DNA from: DASYKS01 sp031404815
GTDB taxonomy: Bacteria > Acidobacteriota > Thermoanaerobaculia > Multivoradales > UBA5704
Length of the DNA stretch: 64,000 nucleotides
NCBI GenBank assembly: GCA_031404815.1
Contig: JANNIH010000088.1
Location: forward strand, 93,652-157,651
Direction of reading: 5' to 3'
Shown: positions 52,292-61,102 of the stretch, one piece after another
Position numbering within the stretch: the first letter of the stretch is position 1
Layout of the letters: each line of letters starts with the position of its first letter
Translations under genes and position numbers: made by a program
The notes under the pieces: generated by a model
Seen by the model: only the letters and a program-made list of their open reading frames with translations
Databases searched by the model: none
Told to the model about the DNA's origin: nothing

Positions 52292-55200
52292 ATGACCCCT
52301 CTGCCGGCCCCAACCCGCCGCTCTGTCGACCTGCTCTGGGTGGCCTTGTCGCTTCTGGTGCTGGTGCCAACTCTCTACTACCCATACCGGGCGTTCTATC
52401 CGAGCTTCCAATTCGAGTATAGCCTCGACTGGCAGGTGCTCGGAGCCACCAAATGCCCACCCGACAGGGACTGTGTTCGCATTGGAGATCACGTCCAGAA
52501 GATTGGTGGCATCGATAGGGCGCAGTTCCGAAGCGATCGCAGCCTCGACCTCTTCGACGGATTCTCTAGAAACGGCAACACGACCGTCACCGTGCTGCGA
52601 AACGGCGAGAAGATCGAAATACCGGTTCGCTGGGACGACTCTCCCCGGGCCCTGCTCAAGCCAACCACTCTGCAAGGAGTGCTGCCCCTCTTTTTCTGGC
52701 TTTTCGGCACCGCAATCGTGCTGTTTCTGCGTCCCCGTGACGAGCGCTGGTTGGTCCTCGTCGGCTTTGCCTACACAACAGCGATTCTCCTGGCTTCCGG
52801 TCTCGCCTCAGGCCGGCAGGCAGCAGGTGCAGCGGTCGTCTTCCATGTCGTCATCTGGATGTTTCTGCCCCTGGCAACGCATCTCCATGCTCTGATTCCA
52901 AGTCCTTTGTTCGGCCGGCTAAGGGGCTGGATACTCGCCGTGGCTTACCTTACTTCGTTGGCCTTCATCGGTCTCGATGCCGCCTACCTGCTCGATGATT
53001 TCCCGCGAGCCCATCTGCTGCACTTCCTCGCCGGCTTGGCTCTTTCACTGGCGCTTCTGGTGACTCGTCTCATCCTCCCTGCAACACCTGCGGTTCGCCA
53101 GGCGACCCGAACCATGCTCTTCGGTATAACCCTCGGTTTCGCGCCCATCGCCGCTTTCTTCGCTGTGCTGCCCGTGCTCATCATCCGGCTCGGCACAGCC
53201 GCGCCCGACACCCGCCCCTGGTTCACCCTGGCAATCACGATCTCGCTGGTGGCTACCCCGATCCCACCGGCGAGCTACGTCTATGCGATCTACAAGCACA
53301 CGCTCGGCGCTTTGGAGTTCCGGGCCAATCGCCTGATCGGCGCCTACAGCTTTTGGGCTTTGTATCTGACCCTCGCGATCGGAGCGCTGCTCTCCGTAGG
53401 CGGCCGCGGCTTCGCAGGGCAGCCCGGGGCTCTCGCGGCACTCCTCGCAACGTCACTCGCCTTGGTCGTATTGGCTCCGGCCTTGCACAACCGCTTTCAA
53501 ACCTTGGTCGATCGGCATGTCTTCGGTATCCGCCATACTCCGGAGGAGGTCGTCGGCCTCGTCGCCGAAAAGATCCCGCGCGCCTTCGATCGCTCGGTGC
53601 TCGGGACGACCCTGGTCGAGGAGATCTTGCCGACCCTCCTGGTCCGCCAGTCGGCGCTCTATCTGTTCGCAGCCGATGGGATCGAAACGCTCTACTCCCA
53701 AGGTCTTCCGAGCGGCGAACCCGAGCCCGGCCGGGCGGAGATCACGGCACTTTTGGCCCGGGGCCGGCGCTATCTGGCGCCGTTGCCGGCCAAAGCCGGG
53801 AGCGCTCTTTCCGCCCGTTCTTGGGTACGCCTCGCACTTCCGCTCGAGGTCAAAGAGGAGGTCCTGGGCGCCTGGCTGATGGGCCGGCGCGATCCGGACG
53901 ATTTCTACCCCGCGGGAGACATCCAGCTGCTATCGACCGTCACCAACCAAGTGGCGCCGATGCTCGAGAACATCCGCCTCTATGAGCGGGCGCAGCGCGA
54001 AATCGAACAGCGGCGAGCGATCGAGCTCGAGATTCGACAGAGCGAGAAGCGCTTCCGCGCCCTGTTCGAAGCCACACTCGAAGGGATCGCGATCGTCCGC
54101 AACGGCACCGTCCTCGCGGTCAACGGGGCGATGACAGCGATCTTTGGCCTTCCGGCAGGGGAGATCCAAGGGCGCGCGCTCGCAACGTTGATCGACCTGG
54201 GCGACCTCGAAGAGACTCCGCTGTCGAGCGAGCCGCGCGAGACCATCGGCCGGCGCAGTGACGGATCGACGGTCAACCTCGAGATCGCCGGCAAGCAGAT
54301 CCTCTTTCAAGGAGACGCCGCGACCGTGGTCGCGATTCGCGACATCGAGCGGCGCAAGCGCGATGAAGAGGAGAAGGACCGCCTGCAGCGCCAGCTTCTG
54401 CTCGCGGAGAAGATGGAGGCGATCGGCCGGCTCTCGGCGGGAGTCGCCCACGATTTCAACAACTGTCTGCTCGCGATCTTCGGCTACAACGACCTGCTGA
54501 TGGAAGCCTATCGCGACGATCCGTTCCTCCAGGAGAACCTCGCCGGGCTCCGCGAAGCGAGCGAGAAGGCCGCCGCCCTCACCCGCCAACTGCTCGCCTT
54601 CGCTCGGCGCCAGGCGGTCGAACAGCGCGTGGTCAACCTCAATGAGTCGATCACCGGCCTCTTGCGGATGCTCCACCGACTGCTCGGAAACGATGTCCAG
54701 GTCCGGACCGCTCTCCATCCCGATCTGCCACGGGTTCGCCTCGACCCCAACCGATTGGAGCAGGTGCTGGTCAACTTGGCGGTCAATGCCCGTCACGCCA
54801 TGCCCGAAGGCGGGACCCTCACTTTGGAGAGCGCGCCGGTGACCGTTTCCGCCGATTCGCCCGCCCGGCACGACGTGCCGCTCGGCGCCTGGGCGATGAT
54901 CGCGATCACCGATACCGGCACCGGCATGGACGCCGAAACCCAAGGAAGGATCTTCGAACCGTTCTTCAGCACGCGAGAGGTGGGCGAAGGAACCGGGCTC
55001 GGCCTCGCGACCAGCTACGGCTTCGTCCAGCAGAGCGGCGGTTACATCTTCGTCGACAGCGCGCCGGGCGCGGGTTCACGATTCAGCCTCTATCTCCCTG
55101 CCCATCTCGAGCCGCAGGTCGAGCCGCCATCGGATCTCGTCCCACTGGAGGGGCCCCAGGCGGGCGAAACGATCCTTCTGGTCGAAGACGAGGACAAGGT

Positions 55201-55534
55201 CCGCGATGTCCTGCGACGGATCTTGGAAGCGCGCGGCTATCGAGTTCTCGCCGCGGGTTCGGGGGCCGAGGCGGCTGATCTCGCAGCCCACTTCGTGGGA
55301 CCGATCGATCTGCTGCTCACCGATCTCACCATGCCCGGCCTCAAAGGAACCGAAATCGCGAGCCGCCTCGCCATGGCGCGCCCGGAGCTGCGGGTGCTCT
55401 ACATGTCGGGCTTTCGCGATGGCGGGCTGCCGACCGGTGCAGGATCGCCGCCTTGCCTACAGAAGCCGTTCTCGGCGGAGGTTCTGGCGCGCGCCGTCCG
55501 CGCCGCGATCGCGGGACCGCCGACCTCGACCTGA
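52292..55534 (+). CDS. ComP-like multi-TM hybrid sensor histidine kinase
   Basis: A 1080-residue sensor. TM1 (VDLLWVALSLLVLVPTLYY), then a roughly 90-residue external PDZ-like loop (RIGDHVQKIGGIDRAQF, TVTVLRNGEKIEIPVRW), then about nine more helices starting LPLFFWLFGTAIVLFLRPRDERW: the sensor layout of ComP. Inside follow a GAF domain (about 430-560), a PAS domain (about 585-690), HisKA with His720 in VAHDFNNCLLAIFGYN, an ATPase domain (NLAVNARHAMPEGG, DTGTGMD, GEGTGLGLATSYGFVQQ) and a C-terminal receiver (Asp1011 in LLLTDLTMPG). ComP itself has a HisKA_3 kinase; here the kinase half is of the HDFNN hybrid type, so only the sensing half is ComP-like. It starts 2 nt after the prenyltransferase stop. 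Confidence 0.85.
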   Translation: MTPLPAPTRRSVDLLWVALSLLVLVPTLYYPYRAFYPSFQFEYSLDWQVLGATKCPPDRDCVRIGDHVQKIGGIDRAQFRSDRSLDLFDGFSRNGNTTVTVLRNGEKIEIPVRWDDSPRALLKPTTLQGVLPLFFWLFGTAIVLFLRPRDERWLVLVGFAYTTAILLASGLASGRQAAGAAVVFHVVIWMFLPLATHLHALIPSPLFGRLRGWILAVAYLTSLAFIGLDAAYLLDDFPRAHLLHFLAGLALSLALLVTRLILPATPAVRQATRTMLFGITLGFAPIAAFFAVLPVLIIRLGTAAPDTRPWFTLAITISLVATPIPPASYVYAIYKHTLGALEFRANRLIGAYSFWALYLTLAIGALLSVGGRGFAGQPGALAALLATSLALVVLAPALHNRFQTLVDRHVFGIRHTPEEVVGLVAEKIPRAFDRSVLGTTLVEEILPTLLVRQSALYLFAADGIETLYSQGLPSGEPEPGRAEITALLARGRRYLAPLPAKAGSALSARSWVRLALPLEVKEEVLGAWLMGRRDPDDFYPAGDIQLLSTVTNQVAPMLENIRLYERAQREIEQRRAIELEIRQSEKRFRALFEATLEGIAIVRNGTVLAVNGAMTAIFGLPAGEIQGRALATLIDLGDLEETPLSSEPRETIGRRSDGSTVNLEIAGKQILFQGDAATVVAIRDIERRKRDEEEKDRLQRQLLLAEKMEAIGRLSAGVAHDFNNCLLAIFGYNDLLMEAYRDDPFLQENLAGLREASEKAAALTRQLLAFARRQAVEQRVVNLNESITGLLRMLHRLLGNDVQVRTALHPDLPRVRLDPNRLEQVLVNLAVNARHAMPEGGTLTLESAPVTVSADSPARHDVPLGAWAMIAITDTGTGMDAETQGRIFEPFFSTREVGEGTGLGLATSYGFVQQSGGYIFVDSAPGAGSRFSLYLPAHLEPQVEPPSDLVPLEGPQAGETILLVEDEDKVRDVLRRILEARGYRVLAAGSGAEAADLAAHFVGPIDLLLTDLTMPGLKGTEIASRLAMARPELRVLYMSGFRDGGLPTGAGSPPCLQKPFSAEVLARAVRAAIAGPPTST

Positions 55535-55563
55535 GGCCCGGACTGGCTCTCAACGGTCGGCCT

Positions 55564-56955
55564 TCACTCCCCCGATCGCTCGATCGCGCGGACGTAGGTG
55601 ACCAACTCGGCAACCTCCGGTGTCGGGAGGAGGTTGACCGCGGCGAGGATCTGGAAATCGCGCCACTCGGCCAAGGCCCGGTCGAGGAGTAGACGGCGGA
55701 GGGCCGGGTCGTTCGCCACACCGCCCCATCGCATCGCGCCTACCGAAGTCTCGGCCTCGGGACCGACCTCGAGATGGCCCAGGTTCTCGATCAACAGGTC
55801 CGCGTTCAACCGCCCTTGGACGTTCGGTACGAGACCCTGGAGCAGCGTCCGCACCGCGTCGGAGCCCGCGCGCAGGAAACCTGCGAAAAGGCGGCCGAGA
55901 TCGACCTCGACGGACTTGGCGCGCAAAACGTCGCGCACCAACATGCAGGCCCGGTTCGAGCGCTCGATCAGCGCCAGCAGCGACGCGCGCTCCGGATCCT
56001 CCGCCAGCCGAAAGGTCCCTGAATCGACCAGGTTCTCGGTCGATTCGATCGCCTCGATCAGCCCCCCCTGGAGCAACCGGAACAGCTCCCGGTAGGTCGC
56101 GAACTCGCCCAAGCCGGCGGCGCGGACGATCTCTTCGAGCGACCGGCGGCCGTCGACCAGGGCGAGCAGGGTCTCGTTCGCCTCGCTCTGTCGCTCTTTG
56201 GGCTTGCGCCCGGTTGGGCGAAGGATTCCGCGCTGTCCCAGGCGCTTCTCGATCCGCGCCCATTCGTCGACCCGCCGGTAGCCTTCCATCAAGACATGAT
56301 TGGTGTCGATCGTAAAGTGAGTCAGATCCGGATCGAGGAAATCTCCCTCGAAGAAATGGAAGGTCCCCTGATCGAGACGAAAGATCGAATAGACGATCTC
56401 CTCCATCTGGTGGCGTACCCCCCACCAGAGGGTCGCCGCATCGATCGCCCCAAGCTCCAGCAGCAGCGCACCGAACCGGCGGCCCGGCCCGGTCGTCGAC
56501 GCACTTCGAACTTCGGCCGCCTGCAGGCTCTCCGCCGAGAGTTTTCCGATCCGAAACAACATGCGCCCGAGCCGTTCCTCGGGTTGGTTGGTGGTCGCAA
56601 AAACGATCTCGCCCCGGCGAAAATGAACCCCCTTCTCGATCGTGCCCGAGCTCAGTACGAGCAGGCCGTTACCGCGGCTCATATTGAGCAGCGAGAAGAG
56701 ATCGGCGACTCCGAAGCGTTCGATGCTGCCGAACAGAGCCAGCCGCTCGCCGGCACCCGGCGCCGGCGCGAGGCTCGCGCGGAGCAGGTGGACGGACTGG
56801 CGGCCATTCGCGATGGCCAGAAACGCCTCGGACTGAGCCAATCGGAGCGGACGCAGCGCAACCGTTGGGAGGTGTACGTCGCCGTTCGATTCGATCCACG
56901 TGAGACCCACCTCGGCGAGCGCGGCGTCGGTGGGGGTTGCCACGAGCGAACTCAT
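55564..56955 (-). CDS. DUF4388-containing protein
   Basis: A 463-residue cytoplasmic protein. From about residue 70 it has a DUF4388 (PATAN-like) segment: ALFGSIERFGVADLFSLLNMSRGNGLLVLSSGTIEKGVHFRRGEIVFATTNQPEERLGRMLFR, a module found in gliding, pili and two-component proteins. Later come a winged-helix-like stretch (ETLLALVDGRRSLEEIVRAAGLGEFATYRELFRLLQGGLI) and an alpha-helical C-terminus. The function is regulatory but undefined. ATG 56955 overlaps the GGDEF gene stop as ATGA, so the two are one operon; the C-terminus converges on the ComP-like gene 29 bp away. Confidence 0.82.
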   Translation of the reverse strand: MSSLVATPTDAALAEVGLTWIESNGDVHLPTVALRPLRLAQSEAFLAIANGRQSVHLLRASLAPAPGAGERLALFGSIERFGVADLFSLLNMSRGNGLLVLSSGTIEKGVHFRRGEIVFATTNQPEERLGRMLFRIGKLSAESLQAAEVRSASTTGPGRRFGALLLELGAIDAATLWWGVRHQMEEIVYSIFRLDQGTFHFFEGDFLDPDLTHFTIDTNHVLMEGYRRVDEWARIEKRLGQRGILRPTGRKPKERQSEANETLLALVDGRRSLEEIVRAAGLGEFATYRELFRLLQGGLIEAIESTENLVDSGTFRLAEDPERASLLALIERSNRACMLVRDVLRAKSVEVDLGRLFAGFLRAGSDAVRTLLQGLVPNVQGRLNADLLIENLGHLEVGPEAETSVGAMRWGGVANDPALRRLLLDRALAEWRDFQILAAVNLLPTPEVAELVTYVRAIERSGE

Positions 56956-58010
56956 GCCGAGATCTCCGTTCCGAGGTCGCGCGGGTCCGACGTGACGAAG
57001 CAACTCCGGCCGAGCGCATCGGCGAGTGCGGTCGAGGTTCGCCTCATGCGAACGGCCAGTTGGGCAAAGATCGCGGGGTGCCGTTCGAGCCCCAAGGAGC
57101 GGCTGTGGACCACCGCGAGCACCATCGAGGTCAGCGGAATCCGCACCGAATTGCCGCGATCGTCGCGCGCTTCGTACCAACCGCGGCCGCGATCCACCGG
57201 ACTGAACAGCGCGAGTTTCTCGCGGTCGAAGCGCTGGCAGATCTCGCGCAGCACTTCGAGCGGCAAGGCACGGGGTGTGACCAAAACGAAATCGTCGCCA
57301 CCCGGATGGCCGAGGCGCGCATCACCGTCTAAGCGATCACAGGCCGCCGAGAGCACCCCGGCGGCCCGCCGGACCAACTCGTCGCCTGCGAGCAGGCCAT
57401 AGACTCCGTTGTACTCCTGCAAACCGGAAAGGTCGGCAAAGGCCACGGTCAGCGGGTGCTCGGTATCGTTCTCCAACCCGATCTCGATCCACTCCCGGAC
57501 GAGCCTTCCCCCCGGTAGGCCGGTGAGTGGATGCAGCAGCTGGGCGAAGCGAATCTCCAGCTCCGTCACTCGCCTTAGGAGATCGCGAATGGTAATCAGA
57601 CCGAGCGCGCCGGCCGCACCACGGACGATCACCGGATCGTATTGATCCTCCCGGCTCCGCCCGAGTGCGAGGCCGGCGAGATCGCGGGCTCCGATTCCCG
57701 CGTCGACCACCAGCGGGGACATCTTGCCAAGCAGCTCAATCGGGCGTTTTTGGAACAGGGCAAAGCCGAATGGGCCGCCGGTGCGGGTGTAGAAATGGTC
57801 GCGGGGCACCAGGTGGGAAGCTTCGCCGCCGCGGGCAACGACCACCCCTTCGAGCTCCGGATCGGCTTTGAAGCGGCGATCGAGTTCCTCGGCGATCGCC
57901 TCAGCGGGAAGCACAAGGGCGGGCACGACCAGGGCTCCGATCCCTTCATCTGGGAGTGCGCCGGACGGAGTCGCAAAGGAGCGCGGAGGCTCGAAAGACA
58001 TCGGGATCAT
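56952..58010 (-). CDS. CBS-like and GGDEF diguanylate cyclase
   Basis: A 352-residue protein. The N-terminal half contains VVARGGEASHLVPRDHFYTRTGGPFGFALFQKRPI, VVDAGIGARDLAGLALGR and PVIVRGAAGALGLITIRDLLRRV, resembling the CBS-type input of EAL-CBS-GGDEF proteins. The C-terminal GGDEF domain has LHPLTGLPGGRLV, VAFADLSGLQEYNGVYG and the active loop GHPGGDDFVLV (GGDDF, a functional variant in other enzymes). No RxxD inhibitory site precedes it. It probably makes cyclic di-GMP. The start is uncertain: ATG 58010 or ATG 58001. It is divergent from hemN; 58011-58213 has no other gene. Confidence 0.85.
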   Translation of the reverse strand: MIPMSFEPPRSFATPSGALPDEGIGALVVPALVLPAEAIAEELDRRFKADPELEGVVVARGGEASHLVPRDHFYTRTGGPFGFALFQKRPIELLGKMSPLVVDAGIGARDLAGLALGRSREDQYDPVIVRGAAGALGLITIRDLLRRVTELEIRFAQLLHPLTGLPGGRLVREWIEIGLENDTEHPLTVAFADLSGLQEYNGVYGLLAGDELVRRAAGVLSAACDRLDGDARLGHPGGDDFVLVTPRALPLEVLREICQRFDREKLALFSPVDRGRGWYEARDDRGNSVRIPLTSMVLAVVHSRSLGLERHPAIFAQLAVRMRRTSTALADALGRSCFVTSDPRDLGTEISA

Positions 58011-58198
58011 GGCGGGGCTCGGTGGGCTCCGAAAGGTGGCGGTAGCAGCTCAGATCAAAGCAGACCCGCCAACGCGACCCGGTGGCACCGTCGTGGCAAA
58101 GAGTCGACAGGTCCGAGGGGACCCACCCCACCCGTTCGGGCGGCAGGCCTGTGCAGAAACCTCCCTGCGCAGAGGGTGCTCGAAGGGCGGGAACACGC

Positions 58199-58204
58199 TA
58201 AGGT
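58199..58204 (+). promoter_or_regulatory. -10-like TAAGGT, leaderless start of hemN
   Basis: TAAGGT ends 9 nt before the hemN ATG with no ribosome binding site, as at several other genes here. Confidence 0.35.
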
Positions 58205-58213
58205 TGCGCTCTG

Positions 58214-59605
58214 ATGGACGATCTCTGGCAGCCGATTCGCTTCGATCGCAACCTGGTGGCCAAATATGACCAGCCGGGGCCACGCTACACTTCCTATCCG
58301 ACCGCACCTCAATTTCGAACCGACTTTAAGGCGGCCGGGCACGCGAAACTGCTCGAACGGAGCGCCCGGATCGATCGGCCGCTCTCGCTTTACGTCCACA
58401 TCCCCTTCTGTACGACGCGCTGCTTCTTCTGCGGCTGCAATGTCAAGATCGCCCGCGACCGCGGTTGGGGGCGGCGCTACCTGCCGCTGCTCGAACGGGA
58501 AGCCGCGCTCACCTCGGCCCGACTCGGCGCGGAGCGGCGAGAGGTGGTGCAGGTGCATTGGGGGGGCGGCACGCCGACCTTCCTGCCACCAGAGGACCTC
58601 TCCGCCCTGATGGCGATCCTGAGGCGCCATTTCCGCATCGCAGAAGGGTGCGAGATCGGGGTCGAGATCGATCCGCGCGAATGCTCTCCGGAACACCTCG
58701 ACGCACTCGCCGCGGCCGGCGTCAACCGCCTGAGCCTCGGCCTTCAGGATCTCGACCCCCAGGTGCAGAAGGCGGTCCAACGGGTGCAGAGCGCGGAGGA
58801 AACCTGGGGGGTGATCGAGGGCGCGCGACGACGCGGGATCGGCGACAGCGTCAACCTCGACCTGATCTACGGTCTGCCGCACCAGACCCGCGAGAGCTTC
58901 GCCGCCACCGTCGCCGAGGCGCTGCGCATGTCGCCCGACCGTTTGGCGCTGTTCAATTTCGCCTATCTGCCGCAGATGTTTCCGCACCAGAAAGCGATCG
59001 ACCCTGCCGCGCTTCCCGATCCGGAAACCAAGCTTTCGCTGCTCGAAGAGACGTTGTTTGCGTTCGGCGCGGCCGGTTACGTCTTCATCGGTATGGATCA
59101 CTTCGCCAAACCCGACGATCCGCTCGCCCAAGCGTTGCGGAACCGAACGCTCACCCGTAATTTCCAGGGCTATTCGACCTGCGACGAGACCGACATCGTG
59201 GCGCTCGGCGTCTCTTCGATCAGCCAAGTGGGCGATGGCTACGCCCAGAACGTCAAGAGCCTGGAGGAGTACCGGAAGGCGATCGAAGCGGGCACGCTCG
59301 CCACCTGGCGTGGCCTGGCGCTCTTAAACGAGGACCTTCTGCGGCGCGGCGCGATTCTCGACCTGATGTGCCATTTCCGGCTGGACAAGCGAGCGTTTTC
59401 CGAGCGCTGGGAAACCGATTTCGACCGCCATTTCGCGGCCGACCTCGCGCGCTTGGCGCCGCTCGTGGACGACGGCCTGGTCGAGATCGACGACGACCGG
59501 ATCGAGGTCACCGCGACCGGACGGTTGATGGTGCGCAACATCGCCATGGCGTTCGACGCCTATCTCGAATCCGGATCGGCCGCCCGCTACTCGCGGACGG
59601 TTTGA
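58214..59605 (+). CDS. hemN: Oxygen-independent coproporphyrinogen III oxidase
   Basis: Radical SAM enzyme of 463 residues that decarboxylates coproporphyrinogen III to protoporphyrinogen IX without oxygen. It has the HemN N-terminal arm PGPRYTSYPTAPQF, the cluster motif PFCTTRCFFCGC (CxxxCxxC plus the extra Cys), the SAM-binding VHWGGGTPTFL, and IDPRECSPEHLDALAAAGVNRLSLGLQD. The C-terminal HemN region with FAKPDDPLAQALRNRTLTRNFQGYST separates it from HemW. Eight bases later starts the protoporphyrinogen oxidase gene, so the last steps of haem synthesis are coupled. Confidence 0.95.
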   Translation: MDDLWQPIRFDRNLVAKYDQPGPRYTSYPTAPQFRTDFKAAGHAKLLERSARIDRPLSLYVHIPFCTTRCFFCGCNVKIARDRGWGRRYLPLLEREAALTSARLGAERREVVQVHWGGGTPTFLPPEDLSALMAILRRHFRIAEGCEIGVEIDPRECSPEHLDALAAAGVNRLSLGLQDLDPQVQKAVQRVQSAEETWGVIEGARRRGIGDSVNLDLIYGLPHQTRESFAATVAEALRMSPDRLALFNFAYLPQMFPHQKAIDPAALPDPETKLSLLEETLFAFGAAGYVFIGMDHFAKPDDPLAQALRNRTLTRNFQGYSTCDETDIVALGVSSISQVGDGYAQNVKSLEEYRKAIEAGTLATWRGLALLNEDLLRRGAILDLMCHFRLDKRAFSERWETDFDRHFAADLARLAPLVDDGLVEIDDDRIEVTATGRLMVRNIAMAFDAYLESGSAARYSRTV

Positions 59606-59613
59606 AGCTGCGC

Positions 59614-61020
59614 ATGGTCGAGCCGCTGGATGTCTTGATCGTCGGCGCCGGCATCTCGGGGTTGACCGCCGCCTTCCGCCTGCGACGCTCGGGGCTCTCG
59701 GTCGCCGTGATCGAGGCGAGCGACCGGGTCGGCGGCGCGATCGAAACGCACGAAGAGGGCGGTTTCCGCTTCGAGCTGGGACCGAACACCGTGCTCTTGA
59801 ACCACCCGGCCGTGAGCGACTTGCTCCGCGACGCCGGCCTCGGCGAAGAGGCCGACGACGGCAAGATCGTCGCCTCGCCGGCGGCCAAGCGGCGATATCT
59901 ATGGAAAGGGGATCGCCTCGAACCGCTCCCCGGGGGGCCGGGCGGACTCTTGCGCACCCCCCTGTTCTCGCTCGGCGCCAAGCTTCGCCTGCTCCGCGAA
60001 CCCTGGATTCGCCGACGCTCCTCGATCGAGACCGCGGACGAGCCTGACGAGACGGTCGCCGCGTTCGTTCGCCGTCGGCTCGGCGGCGAGCTGCTGGACT
60101 ACGCCGTGGGGCCGTTCGTCTCGGGTGTCTATGCCGGCGACCCCGAGCGGCTCGCCGTGCGCTGGGCGGTGCCGAAGATCTTCGCCCTCGAACAGGAGCA
60201 CGCCAGCTTGATCCGCGGCGCCTTGGCGAAACGGAAAGGCCCGGCGCCAGGTGGCGCGATGTTCTCCTTTCGAGCAGGGTTGGAGACCCTGCCGCGGCGC
60301 CTAGCCCGCGAGATCGGCGATGTCCGGACGGGTCTCGCCGCGACGGCGGTCCGGGCCCATAGAGATGAGGATGGAGCGACCAAGGGATTCGTGGTCGCGA
60401 CTCCCGCCGGGCCGATCACCGCCCACCGGGTGGTCCTCGCGGTTCCGGCGGATGTCGCCGCACGTCTGCTCGACGAGGAGACCGGTGGCAAGAGCCGGGC
60501 GCTCGCCGAGATCCCCTACGCCCCGGTGGTGGTGGTCGCTCTGGGTGCGGCGCGTGCCGAGGTCACCCACCCGCTCGACGGCTTCGGTTTTCTCGCACCG
60601 CGCAAAGAGAGCCTGCGGCTGCTCGGCTGTCTCTTCCCCTCGACGATCTTTGCCGACCGCGCCCCCGCGGGGAGTGTCGCCCTCTCCGCGTTCCTCGGCG
60701 GCCGCACCGATCCGGAGATTGTCGATCCGACGATCTGGGGCGACGACCGCCTGCTCGGCCTCGTCCGACAGGAGCTTGGGCACGCGATCGGACTGGCGCC
60801 CTCCGGCCGGCCCCAAGTCGCAATCATCCGCCGCTGGCCAAGGGCGATCCCGCAGTTCGAGGTCGGCCACGGCCGTTTCGTGGCCCTCGCCCAGAGAATC
60901 GAGCGCGACCTGCCGGGTCTGCGGTTCGCCGGCAACTTCCTCGACGGCGTCTCGGTTCCCGATTGCATCCGCAACGCCAACCGAATCGCGTCCGAGATGG
61001 CGGCCCGCTCCACCTTCTAG
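59614..61020 (+). CDS. hemY: FAD-dependent protoporphyrinogen oxidase
   Basis: Flavoprotein of 468 residues that aromatises protoporphyrinogen IX to protoporphyrin IX (or coproporphyrinogen III in the coproporphyrin pathway). The FAD loop VLIVGAGISGLTAAFRLRRSG and acidic strand end VIEASDRVGGAIET begin the protein. Characteristic inner segments are FVSGVYAGDPERLAVRWAVPKIFALEQEH and the C-terminal FAD motif LPGLRFAGNFLDGVSVPDCIRNANRIA. ATG 59614 fits the family start; there is no ribosome binding site, so re-initiation after hemN is likely. Presence of HemN makes the protoporphyrin branch the expected route. Confidence 0.93.
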   Translation: MVEPLDVLIVGAGISGLTAAFRLRRSGLSVAVIEASDRVGGAIETHEEGGFRFELGPNTVLLNHPAVSDLLRDAGLGEEADDGKIVASPAAKRRYLWKGDRLEPLPGGPGGLLRTPLFSLGAKLRLLREPWIRRRSSIETADEPDETVAAFVRRRLGGELLDYAVGPFVSGVYAGDPERLAVRWAVPKIFALEQEHASLIRGALAKRKGPAPGGAMFSFRAGLETLPRRLAREIGDVRTGLAATAVRAHRDEDGATKGFVVATPAGPITAHRVVLAVPADVAARLLDEETGGKSRALAEIPYAPVVVVALGAARAEVTHPLDGFGFLAPRKESLRLLGCLFPSTIFADRAPAGSVALSAFLGGRTDPEIVDPTIWGDDRLLGLVRQELGHAIGLAPSGRPQVAIIRRWPRAIPQFEVGHGRFVALAQRIERDLPGLRFAGNFLDGVSVPDCIRNANRIASEMAARSTF

Positions 61021-61102
61021 CTTTGGGTTTGGAATGCACGGCCCCGCGGGGTGGTTTCCTCTCTCGCCGAATCTGTTACAAGCAGGTGAAGTTGGGGGGA
61101 AC

